Assembly (NCBI GenBank): GCA_963662175.1
Contig: OY759223.1
Span: 18,825,460 to 18,889,459 of the forward strand
Source of the DNA: Aradus depressus
Taxonomy: Eukaryota; Arthropoda; Insecta; Hemiptera; Aradidae
Direction of reading: 5' to 3'
Length of the DNA: 64,000 nt
Below the pieces are notes generated by a model, which had not been told where the DNA came from, made no database searches, and worked only from the letters and a program-made list of their open reading frames with translations. The position numbers and the translations under genes are program-made. Below are positions 46,901 through 60,100 of the stretch, piece by piece (within the stretch, counting starts at the first letter, position 1; each line of letters opens with the position of its first letter).

Positions 46901-48140
46901 CTGAAAATAGAAGAAAATAGGTTAGTTTTTATTTGAATGAATGCAGGTAAATGTTTTTATAAAATTCAAAGTGCCTTTTGGCACGAAACACAGTTTGCGT
47001 TATTTTCAAATATGGCTTGGACGTAACGAATGCTCTTGTCGAGTGGCAGTCGTCTATTCATCACAGTTCCTCTACATTCGATCACGCGCGCGTGGATTTC
47101 TCTCGAATCAACGAATAATACCGAGTACAGGAAACATGGTAACAGTCTGGGCATGAGTCACAATAACTAGCTAGATCAACATTAGTGATTTATAACTAAA
47201 AAAAAGAAGATATTCTCAATATCATTTTTATTTTTAAAAAAAGTTCAAGATTTTTTTCTATTTTTTACAAATTAAATAATTTGCTTCCCTAGGCAACTGT
47301 TTATCCTGCCGGCCCTCCCCCTCCCTATTGAATTTCTTGGGCTCTCTTGCGGAATTAAACAGTATATATATTTTTTTTATATTCTACAATCTGTACAAAA
47401 TATACAATGGGTAGAAGTGAAGAAGAAATAAAAATGTACAATTGATGGGAGAAACCAGCCAGTGCTGACACTCCCTTAGACAGTCTCGTTATTCAAAGAA
47501 GATCGCGAGGTCAGCGTCGTCTTAGACGCCGTGGAGGGTTGTCTTGACTGAGAGGACATGCGCTGAGCGACAGGATTTGGATGGGTATCCAACTTAGAAT
47601 GGAATTTCTTGAAGCGGAACGTCTGTTGAGTTCTTGTGGATTCCACGTTAGTGTGCTGCCTAAGTAGAACCCAAGGTACCGTACGTTGTTGAAGGTTGGA
47701 ATGATAGCATTGTTCATAGATACATGTGGACCTTCGAACTTGAACACATTTACCATATTATAATATAAAAGTAAAATTAATAGCTTTTCACTGTATCCAA
47801 AGATCGTAGAACTGTATTCGGACAATTATTATGATTATTACTTTGAAGTTTTTGATTTGGGAAGCAGTATATTTCTTGGTAGATGAATATACTTACTGAT
47901 ATTCGGGATGTGTCCTGACAAATTGCCGGATCCAGGAGGCAGCTGTCATGACGTCCCCGGAGGCTCTCTTCTGTATGAGACCGAGGTAGTGCTGCATGGA
48001 GCAGTGAGTGTCCACATCTAGTTCCATACCGCTCAGGTAGCTGTTGATCAGGGGAATCAGACCCGGGAACACTCCTTCCTGAAACGAAACCAACGTTAGC
48101 AACGAAAACTATAGTCGCCAAAAATTGGCCCTTACAAAAA

Positions 48141-48183
<43 letters not shown>

Positions 48184-51100
48184 TATGTGATGCGGCTTGT
48201 TACATTCTTATACCAACCACAATTGTATAGATCAAACTGACAAAAAAAAAAAATGCATATGTGTGAGTGACGCGGTACTCACGAGAATTGATGTGTAAAC
48301 ATCTGCATTAGTTTCAAAATGTTGCTGTCATGCACTGATTTTGATTAAAAAGTAGTATGAGGATTAAACTTCCAAATTTATTATTCTTCAATTTCTTTTA
48401 TACATGAAGTTATGTCCCGGACTTATGATAGCTAAAATAAGATACATACAACTGTGATTGTAGTGTCTCTAAATACCGCGAGAATAGTGTCGATGGTAGT
48501 TTTCGAATTTGTTTCGATTAATAAGCTGTTCGATATCTCCTGAAATGGGTAAAAACATTATATTATTTGTTGTGACAATATGACAACAAATATATCATTT
48601 ATTGATCAATATTTTCAGCAGTTATTATTATATATTAATAACAATATTATATTTTTTTAGATTTACACTGCTATATTATTTTCTTTTACCACAAATTGTA
48701 TTTATTATGACAAATTTAAGCTATCGAAGCATCTTAACCTAAAAGTTTCTTACCGAAAGATCAGTTTATAGATAGTAATATTGATATTTTAGTTAAATTC
48801 ACGGTAAATATGATCAATAATGTAAAAAATACAAGGTTAATCGCTGTTATATCAGTGCTCAAATGGCAAAACGTGATATGTACAATTTTGAAAATTTTTC
48901 AATAAAAGCTATTTGGAGGGGTGCCTCTAAAAACGTTCCTTGAGCCATATTGCAAATTTTACAGGAACCGGTGTTGGAGGTTCTTTTCCAGCTTTTAGCG
49001 AGCCGTCTCTTCTTTTATACTCCATCCCTACATCCTTTTGACGTTTATTTTTTACTTGAAACCATTCATCATAATTAATTTTTCTCCTTTTCCCCTTCGA
49101 AATGACAGATGAAACGTGACTACCGTTCGAAGACGCCGCCATGTTCACTGCAGAAGGAACTTTTCTACACTGAGAATCGTTTTCAAGCTGGTGAAACAAA
49201 AGGGTTTAGTTGGAAAAAAAAATCCAACAGATGGTGGCACATGATTGACTAGTAGGGTGGTCGTAAAAAGTTCGATTTTTCAAAGTCCCCATCCAAATTC
49301 TTGTGTACTTTGACGAAAAAAATTTTTGTGAATTTTTTCAGATTTTTTTGAATGAATTAACGTGGCCCTGTGGGCGGTCAAAGTTTAACACGTGTTTTAA
49401 ATGGGGTTTTTGAACATTTACATATTTTTAAGGGTAGGTCTTAGTATTTTTAATATAAGAATCTAAAAATACATGGATTATGGATTTTCGGGGTAGCTGA
49501 AAACGAATTTCATATTAAAAAATTAATAATTCATTAAAATGAATCATCAATTCGAAAATTTTTATCATTTTCGTCAATTTTTGTACGAGTTTTTTGGGAA
49601 ATGTGACTGTCAAAAAAATTTTTTTAATATGAAATTCGTTTTCAGCGACCCCGAAAACCCATAATCCATGTATTTTTAGATTTTTATATTAAAAATACTA
49701 AGACCTACACTTAAAAATATGTAAATGTTCAAAAACCCCATTTAAAACACGTGTTAAACTTTGACCGCCCACAGGGCCAGGTTATTCAAAAAAATCTGGA
49801 TGGGGACATTGAAAAATCGAACTTTTTACTTTTTACGACTAGTCTACAAGTAACGTTTCTATGCTAAAAAAGCACATTCGACAATTATGGCTCAAGGAAC
49901 GTTTTTAGAGGCACCCCTTCATTTATTTAAGCTACTTTTGATTAGCTGTGCAAAAACAGTTTTTTTCTCACATAACATGAATGGTCACCTCGATTTTTCT
50001 TTACCATCGTCACCTACACATGTCATACTTTGCCGACTTCTAGAGTTCAACTAAAAAACATCTCAGGAACCTTTATAAATATCACCATTTCATTGATGTG
50101 TGGAGATAGTTCAGCAATTTATAGTTTACCTTTCCATTGATAATCTGATTGATGGTCATGGCCTCGTACTGGTCGTCAATGTTAGCCTCCTCCGGCTTCG
50201 GAGGATCAAACTCTGGAGAAATGGAAGTCGTCGTGATCACCTTCCTGAACCAGAACTGCCCGTTCAGGACAGCCTCTCTCTTCTGAGCGTTTAGCATGTT
50301 CTCATCAACCTAGATCATATCAATTAGACATGAGAATGTAGAATGGAGCATATATCAATAAAACTCATAAAGAAAGAAATATAATACATATCTTTCTATA
50401 ATAAATACAGATCGTGGGTTCGAAACCCGACCGAAGCTCTTAGTTTATTTTATCTGGGAGGTAAAATAAAATTAAGCACGCCGTCCTTCGGATAAGACGT
50501 TAGCGATGGTCCCGAGCCTGTACGATGTCAGGTACTCGTTAAAGACCCTTACCCTAGGTCCGCCTTTCCCATAGTGGGCGATAACGCCCACTTGTGGGCG
50601 CTGCAGGCCTAAAGGGGGGCGATAAGAGACCCAGAAAAAAAATGGTGGTGTTGTTGTGCAGAGGCTTAGGGGGCCATTTGTAATTTCATCTAGGTCCTTA
50701 GGTTAGGAGCCATCTACTGGCTTATTTCCGAACCTATCGATACGAGAAATCGTTTGCATGTTACCGAACGTGGCAACTTGCGGCTGTTCTTGAGTAAATT
50801 GGAACCTGATATCAACAAACTTATTAAACAGCATCAGATTCATCCTTCACATTAGTTTTTATATTAGAATCGATTATGTTTGTTTTATTTTGAATAAAAG
50901 ATACTCTGTATGAATACTATAAAGTTGCGTTTCAATAATCATTCTCATTGGCAGGTGTAGCCCGTAAGAGTTAACTTGAGACCTGAGCGCCGTTGTGTAC
51001 TACCTACGGCGCTCAGGTCTCAAGTTAACTCTTGCGGGTTATAGTAAAAGTCTCGTTTAGAATGAATGTTTAATATCCGCTAATATAGCTCACAATAATT

Positions 51101-54100
51101 AATTTAATTTGAAGTTATAGTGGTTTTTAAGTAGGTGAAAAATGGGGGGCGCTAAAAAATAATTTATTCTCAAATTGGGCAGTAGACAAAATAAGTTTTG
51201 GAACCTATGCCCTAGGTGAATAAAAATTTAGGACTCCCACAGTAGAGTCGGGCTCATGTCCACCAGAGTGACGAAAGAGCGCTCTGGTAGTAGGCGATAT
51301 GACCTCGCAGTTAAAGCCCGGGCATGAGTCATAAAACCTAACCTAACCTATAATAAATACAAAATATAAAGAAAAAACGTATGTTTTAAAAAAAAAATTG
51401 TCTATTTCACAAAATATATATAATATGGGAGTACTTTCGGTATTAATTATAAACAAAATGTAGTTTTTGTAATTTTGTTTATGTAGGTCAAACTGGAAGA
51501 CAATTTAAAAATAGGGTAAAAGAACACATACCTATCAGAAATATGCTTAAACATTGACACAACTTACAAGTCAGTAAAATCAACTTTCGCACAACACATT
51601 AACGAAAACAAACATCATTTCGATATACACAAGTTCACACCACATCTGAACACACTAGTGGAAGTAATGTCGGTCCGGTCCTTACCGGGCAACACTCCTC
51701 AACGATTCGTTACGCTGCGTTGCCTGCCTAAGAAAGCGTTGATGCTGACTACGCTTCATCAAGACTGAAGTGATATTTCGTTTTTCATGTTGTGATTATG
51801 ACTTATAGCTTTGTTTTATTACATCGATTAAAACCGCGCAAATAAATGTGAAAAAAAAATTAATAAAATAATTAATAAGAAAAAATTATCTAGTATTTCT
51901 TTAACAACAAATAATAAATAATTATAATTAATATTATACATGGTAGATAGTCAAATCTATGCGAGAGCTCTTCTGACAGAAAATATTCTTAGATTCTCTC
52001 CATTGAAATTTGCTACAAAGAAGTTATTATAAGAAAATATCCTACATTTTTTATTTCCATAATTCTTATCCCGAAATTTGAACGAATTATTTATTTCTTA
52101 TATAAATATAAGAAATAATAAAAAAATATTTTTCTCATTCAATTTATTAATTATTTTTTAGTCCTTCATATTCATCTTAAAAATTATTATTAATACCCTT
52201 GTTAAAGAAAAAAAAAAATGCAATTTAACTATGCAGAGAACGAAAATGTGAGTGACTGCAGATAACATTTGAGGGGGTTAGAAACAAAGGGATGTAAGTG
52301 ATAAAAATGTCATTTCGAGATAATTACCTTCAAAGTTATAGTAACATCGTAAATTCAGGTATTACCCAGGTATTTCCCACTAGTAACAGCATTACTGGTA
52401 CTAACAATCGTTCTGATCATTAGCCAGTAGTCAGGGTAGGTGTCAAGGAAGATGTTGACACACATATCTCAATTTCAGCCGAATTGTCACTTACATCCCT
52501 TTGCTTCTAACCCCCTCATTTAATATTTCATTTAAACGTTAAATGATCATTGTTTAATTTATTTATTACTATAATTATTTATTTTATTTTTTGTTTCTGT
52601 TTGTCTATTTATGCTAGAATTAAATGAATAAAAAAAAAAAAAAACTTGAACGAGATCTGTAACTTACCTTACTGATGGGGATGAGTAGGTTGAGTTTGTA
52701 GGAGAGGATGACTCGAGTCAGAAGAACGACAAAGACGACAATGGATGCATTCTCAAAGTCAGTAAGTTGAAGTTCGCAAGGTCGGAATTCAACCCGCCAA
52801 CCGATGGGGCTTTGAGGAGGCGGTACTTTGAATCGCATCGTTTGCCAATTGGTCGACTGAATGTTCTAAAGATGTAAAATAACAAATGTTACACAATAAT
52901 ATATAAAAACAAGTTTTTCAATTATAGTACACTGACACCAGAAAATACATTTTTTTATTGGATTTATGCGAAAATGATTGATTATATTGAAAAATCGTCT
53001 GTTATAAGAAATGATCTTTATGAAATTTCTGACAAAAATTATTTGTCAAATTTAAAGTAGGACCAACGTGTACAGAGCTATAGCGCCTCAGTAGGGCCAA
53101 CGTGCACAGAGCTCTAGCGCCTCAGTAGGACCAACGTGCAGAGAGCACTAGCGCCTCAGTACGACTAACGTGCACAGAGCTATAGCGCCTCAGTAGGACC
53201 AACGTACACAAGCTATAGCGCCTCTGTAGGACCAACGTGCACAGAGCTACAGCGCCTCAGTAGGACAAACGTGCAAAGAGCTATAGGGCCTCAATAGGAC
53301 CAACGTGTACAGAGCTATAGCGCCTCAGTAGGGCCAACGTGTACAGAGCTCTAGCGCCTCAGTAGGACCAACGTGCAGAGAGCACTAGCGCCTCAGTACG
53401 ACTAACGTGCACAGAGCTATAGCGCCTCAGTAGGACCAACGTGTACAGAGCTATAGCGCCTCAGTAGGACAAACGTGCAAAGAGCTATAGGGCCTCAATA
53501 GGACCAACGTGTACAGAGCTATAGCGCCTCAGTAGGGCCAACGTGCACAGAGCTACAGCGCCTCAGTAGGACAAACGTGCAAAGAGCTATAGGGCCTCAA
53601 TAGGACCAACGTGTACAGAGCTATAGCGCCTCAGTAGGGCCAACGTGCACAGAGCTCTAGCGCCTCAGTAGGACCAACGTGCAGAGAGCACTAGCGCCTC
53701 AGTACGACTAACGTGCACAGAGCTATAGCGCCTCAGTAGGACCAACGTACACAAGCTATAGCGCCTCTGTAGGACCAACGTGCACAGAGCTACAGCGCCT
53801 CAGTAGGACAAACGTGCAAAGAGCTATAGGGCCTCAATAGGACCAACATGCAAAGAGCTATAGGGCCTCAATAGGACCAACGTGCACAGAGCTGTAGCGC
53901 CTCTGTAGGACCAACGTGCACAGAGCTACAGCGCCTCAGTAGGACCAACGTGTAAAGAGCTATAGCGCCTCAGTAGGACCAACGTGGACAGAGCTATAGC
54001 GCCTTGAGACTGCTTTCCTATGATGAGTTAAAATGCAACTAAATAAATAAAAATTAAACAAATTTAAAAAAATAATACAAGAACAAGTTTTTCAAAAAAT

Positions 54101-57100
54101 GAATGTATATTCAATTATACAATAGAAGGGCGCCGGTAGCTCAGTGGTATGCGTGCTTGCCTTCTGAGCTCGAGATCGTGGGTTCGAAGCCCTACCGAGG
54201 CCCTTAGTTTATTTTATCTGGGAGGTAAAATAAACTTGAGCACGCCGTTCTTCGGATGGGACGGTTAAGCGATGTCAGATACTCGTTAAAGACCCCTGCT
54301 CTAGGTGAATACAAATTTAGGGTAGGCAACATTTAGGACTCCCACAGTAAAGTCGGGCTCATGTCCACCAGAGTGACGAAAGTGCGCTCTGGTAGTAGGC
54401 GATATGATGGCCTCGTAGTTAAAGCACGGGCATGAATCATAAAACCTAACCTAAATTATACAATAGTATAATTGTAAGTATTGAAAAATACAGTTTTTCT
54501 TTTGCCGGCGTTCGATATTGGAAAGGAATATGAATAATATACATTTAAAAAAAAGTCGTCGGTGAATCACCGGCAATATATTTCCCTATATCAAATTAAT
54601 CGATTAACTTTTCGCTCCCCCTCCAAAACCAGTCGACCGTTTGCGCAAATATTCAACAGTTGACACATAGGGGCTCCTAAATCGTCATACTAAATTGTAT
54701 GTCGATAATTCACTAAATGGGCAGTTATTAGGGTTTTTAAATTAAGCCCCGTCCCCTCTACCCTTCAGCCAATGTGACTGAAATTTTACAGGTTATGTCC
54801 ACATTGGTTATTGATTTTAAATATGAAATTTCATATCAATACATTCATTACATCGGCAGTTATTTGAGCTTTTACGTTGAGCCTCCACCCTAATCCCCCC
54901 TTCCCTCTGTCAATTTGGCTGAAAAACAATAGGTGTCGTCATTAGGGGTTCTGGATTCATATCCGATCATGTAACTTCCCCTATACTTCGTATATCTGGG
55001 GAAACAAAAATAAATTCCGACATAAAATAATTACTTAATAATATAAAGGTGTCATAAGACAGTTGTATACTTTTATTATAGACAAGATCATCATTGAATA
55101 ATAATATGTATATTCATAGCATATAAGGACGACACCTATTAATTTTCAGAGGAATCAGGCGAAGGGAAGGGGGCTCAACTCAAATACCCTAATAACTGCT
55201 GACGTAATGAACATATCGACACAATTCAACATAAGGATTTAGAAAGCACTATATAATTCATATATTGAGTTATAGCCCAAACGGTCGATTGGCGGGAGGG
55301 AAGCAAAAACGTAATTGATTAATGCATGCTGGGGAAGTGCATAGCGCGCGACTGCATCCTAACATTGTGCATACTTCATTTTTTTGCAATCACTCTTTCC
55401 GACAATATATAATTATAGTGCATAAGATATTTATTTAAAATTTTGAAACTCACCTCAAAATGGTCACTTTCCGTGGGTCCTTGTTGTACTTTTTCACTGA
55501 ACAAAGAAACAGTGTCTCTAATGAAGAGGTGAGCAATGTGCTGCGCCAAAAGATGATCAATGTTGTGAGCTCGCAACTTACTGTAAATAGCCTGGTCCAT
55601 TATTACAGGAACGTCGTTGTACCTGAACGTAAAACACACAATATAATTAAAAACAAAGAACTAGTTCAACTTTATATTAATAAATAAAAGAAATATAGTT
55701 TTTTTGAAAGAAAGGGGTGTACAAGCGATGATACATTAGATATCGGTCAATCTATTACAAAATGAATTTGTATAAAACTATCGGCTTCGGTATCGTTTAT
55801 ATACAAACATAGTTTATATACACACACCATCATCAGGTTTACAAGCTAAGACAAGTTTGCTGTGTGCAAATCATTTATGTAAGTACATCAGATAAATAAG
55901 GACATTCAACTAGATCTCCGTGACTTCACATTGACGAACCAAAATTACCTTCTAACAAGCAGAACCGGAATTTGAGATTAATTGCATAAATAATTTTTCG
56001 TAATAAACTAATTTATTTAGAATGGAACGTGTCTACAAATAATACTGAAACATTTAAAAAAAAAAATTAAATAATCTATTTTTACTGAGCTCCACTTCAT
56101 TTCACATTCAAACAGTAAATGTTTAAAATATAAAAATATCTTCGTAAATGTTATGTACTTACATGTAATCACTTAAATAGTAAAATTCGCAATTTCACTT
56201 ATTCTGGTTTACAAGAAGCGTGCTAGGCTATTAAGATTAAAATCGCGAGTTCAAAAACTCTTGAGCACACCGTCCTTCGGTTGAGACGTTAAGCAATGGC
56301 CCTGAGCCTCTACGATGTCAGGTACTCGCATTGTGTACACAACATTTGGCGACGAAAGAGTGCTCTGGTAGTGGGCGATATGATCTCGTAGTTGAAGTCC
56401 GGGATTGAGTCACAGTATTTGGATATCAATAGAATTAAGATTGAGAAACTTAAAAATGGGTTTTCAGCTCGAGAGCTTGAGACAAGACTTGAAAGGATTG
56501 TCAAATCTGCTGAGTGTGCTTCGTTTAGTGTCATCAGACTATCTCCCTTGTGTTTCGTGATTCGCGAGTGTTTAATTTATGTGGAGTAGAGCGCGTAAAA
56601 GGCGAATCTAGTTTTCGATGTTGATTAATTGGATTTTGTAAATTTATTCAATTCTCATCAATTAAGTTTATTCACTTAGGACAAGGGTATTTTACGAGTA
56701 GATATATTGTATATTTATAAGTAATAAAGATACTATTATACAACAATTAAAAATGAATAAGACTTACTTGTCTCCCTGAGAAGAAAGATAGCAGTCAATA
56801 CTGTCATATCTGGACTTGGGTACGACGAACTTGTTGTTCTTAAGAGGTTTGAGTCCTCTTTCTTCGGAGGTGCGATCATCCACGGACCCAGAGATGACAG
56901 TCCATCGGCAGTCGATGTCCGTCAGAACACCATGATGGATCGGCGAGGCCGCTGAGAGTGCTAACTAGAGCAAACTTTTGTTATAGAGAACGATTTAATA
57001 TTATATCAAAGAGAGGTGTATTTTAGATACAGGATGTCTTTGAAACCATTGTTACACAACAATGGATCCAGGAGAAAATATATATATTTTTTTGGAATGG

Positions 57101-60100
57101 TTTGAAAAATATCTCGATTATTATCATTTCATCCTATAAGTAATGCCGATTTATCGAAATTAATTTTAATGATATATATTCCACAGCTTTATTCTTCTCC
57201 CAAATACTTTTTGTCATTACAATTTAGTAAATAGACAATATAAGTAAAACTTTTTAATGATACTCAATATTTTTCGCAGATATATTGTTAAACACTCAAT
57301 AAAAAATGAAGAAAAACGTATGCTTTTTAAAAATATATTGTTTATTTCACAAAATATATATACTATGGGATTACTTTCGGTACTGCTACCATCTTCAGCC
57401 ACGACTTAACAAATACTAAATGGAAATTCAATAGTTTACAATCCAAACGGTTCTCTTCCTTCAGCCCCCACGGGGTTTTTTCTGTCCTTCCTGTACAGTT
57501 ATCTCTAAAAATTTTGAAAAAAATAGTTTTTTTTTTCTTTTATTTATTATTGTCATCTTTGATTTATTTCATATATGCATATATAGTTAGTTATTAGGAC
57601 TCATGCCCGGGCTTTAACTACGAGGTCATATCGCCTACTACCAGAGTGCTCTTTCGTCACTCTGGTGGACAACAGCTCGACTCTACTGTGGGAATCTTAA
57701 ATTTTTATTCACCTAGGGCAAGGGTCTTTAACGAGTACCTGACTTCATACAGGCTCGTGACCATTTCTTAACGTCCGAAGGACGACATGCTTAAGTTTAT
57801 TTTACCTCCCAGATGTCCCAGTAGGAATTATACATTTTTTAAATGTAACCAGAAAATTAGGAAAGATGTTCGTTACGACGGTTTGAAGCTGATCTTTGGA
57901 AGAAAAAAATGTCCTCTGGTCTTTTATTTCACCAGGACAATGCGAGTCATCACGTTGCAAAATAGACTACAAGAACAACATCACTTGGATGTTTTGTCAG
58001 TCATCGTATTCTACAGACATAGCCGCTTCAGACAACGATCTGTTCCAGAGTCTCCAGAACTTTCTAATTGGCCAACAGATAAAATCATCGGAATAGGTAA
58101 AAAGGACAGTCGTTTTCTTTTTAGAATGAAAATTAAAAGAGTTTTTTGAAAAGGGAATTGAAAATTTAGAAATAACATGGAAAATGCTATAAACAATTGT
58201 TAAAAATACATCATTAATAATTTTTATCTCAGAATAAAGAAATCGAGATAACGTATGGGATGACCTGATATTTATCCAAAAATAAAATGTTGCTTATAAG
58301 AATTGAACAGCATTAAATCATTGAAAAAATTGTATATTTTGTTCTTTAGGTCAAATATTACTCGTAAAAATAACGAAATAAATGATGAAGAATACATTTT
58401 TATAAAGAAATGACGTCAAGCCCTGATATACTGAAATTCAACCTCCAGTCATTGTTTTACAACATTTATCTTAGCACAATTTTTATTTTGGATATATTTC
58501 AATCAAGATATTTTATAAAACATGCTTTTTTTTTAGCATCTTTACATGAAAGTGTTTTTTGGGGATCTATGTAAAAAGGATCTTGTTTTCTTCATTTGAT
58601 CTCCTGCATACATTGTATTAAACAGGTCTCACAGACACCCATTAGTAAATCTATAACCTGAAATAAACAGTAAAAAGTTATATAAATATAAGATAAAGAC
58701 ACCTTTCATTGATAAATTGGAAATAGTCCCGTCATCAATTTGACTTGATTAGTAAATGTTAATATATATTATCTTCTTATTGATAACATACATGTCTAGC
58801 TTCATTGTAAATAATATTAGAATATACATTTGTTAAAATTCGTAGAATATAGATGCGAAAAGTATATTATTATAAATTCAGAATTTTATTACATTATCCA
58901 AAAATAATATTTAATATGATAATAATATTTGTCACTGCTCCACTCTTGAATTAACCTTTTTTGAGATGAAAATATAATGATAAATATGACATGTTTAGAA
59001 TACGTCTTTCGGGATGGTTTGCCATTATTCAGGGCTACCATTTTTGGAATTTCTAAAAAATTAACCTAGATTCATATTGAAGATCGATACCTTCTATATG
59101 ACAGGTACTTTTTGAAAAATATTGTTTTTGAATTACACTGATATTGTTTCATTAGCATACATATATTTTTCCTGTCTTTGAGCTACCTTACTGTAATAAA
59201 TAAAAGCAACTGTAATAAATAAAAGCAACTGTAATAAATAAAAACAAAGAACTTGTTTACATTTTATACTGTTTAATTTCACAAAAAATATGTACATAAA
59301 GTGTACCTGTTTCGGCTAAACACATTGAGATTATCTAAGGGTACCCATACACGTATAGGAAATCCTCAAGGAAAAAGCCTCCAAGATTTCCTTGGGGATT
59401 TTCTGTACCGAACCCTCGCCCACACACGGAGAGGATTTTCCTCAAGGAAATCCTCAGGAAAAGAGCTCTTTGCGTCCACTTCTTTCAATTTTCGGGTACG
59501 CGGCCTCCTTTCTATTTCTATCATGTTAGTCTTTTGAACTCACTTGCCACAAGCAAGGTTCATTCTCGTACATATGTATAAATTCTGTTCTGAGACAGGT
59601 AATATCCGGCCTCAAGGCGGAAAAAGAATTGAATTTTGTTCGGGATTTTTGGCCTTTCCCATCCACCAAGGCCTCAAGGGACGCCACCATACACGTTGGG
59701 GAATTCTGGGGACTGTTCAGGCCAAATCTTGAGGAAATCCCGCTCGTGTATGGCTACCCTAAGACTATGACACCCTGTTCCCTAAGGAAGTTCTACCTAC
59801 GTATCTTTTACAAGAGTATATTTTACGAGTTGCCAACAATATAATAAAATAAAGAATATATGATAGTAAATATTTAAAAAAATAAAATTAAACTTTAGAA
59901 TGGGGTTTATAATAGAATACATAGTATATATTGTAACGGTCTGTACTTAGGAAATAAATAAGAAAGAAGAAATAGATCAGCAGAACAATTGATCCAGTTA
60001 CGCGCTGAGGTACCAGGCGAATCTCAGGACAGCGTCTACATCGAACATCACGCACGTGAACCGCAAAACGAATAAGAAAAAAAGAGGATAGCTCATATAA

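Larger units (their letters stand above)
50410..51350 (+). mobile_element. tRNA-derived SINE split by a hAT-like insertion, in GCLC intron
   Basis: Starts within the tRNA-like part (gatcgtgggttcgaaacccg), runs to ccctaggt, resumes after 650 bp at ccctaggtgaataaaaattt and ends ataaaacctaacctaaccta. Confidence 0.88.

Noticed and set aside
53057..54004. CRISPR-like repeat/spacer pattern
   Set aside because: Every 34-bp unit is a variant of the whole unit; there are no spacers.
54126..54200. Functional tRNA gene
   Set aside because: The A- and B-box-bearing head is part of a longer SINE with target duplication, and the acceptor stem does not close (ggcgccg versus the region after the B box).
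57895..57925. Endogenous viral element
   Set aside because: The HQDNA motif and following YSTDIAASD belong to mariner transposase; no viral gene was recognised anywhere in the window.
58011..58196. Minus-strand open frame opposite the mariner fragment
   Set aside because: Shadow of the plus-strand transposase remnant.
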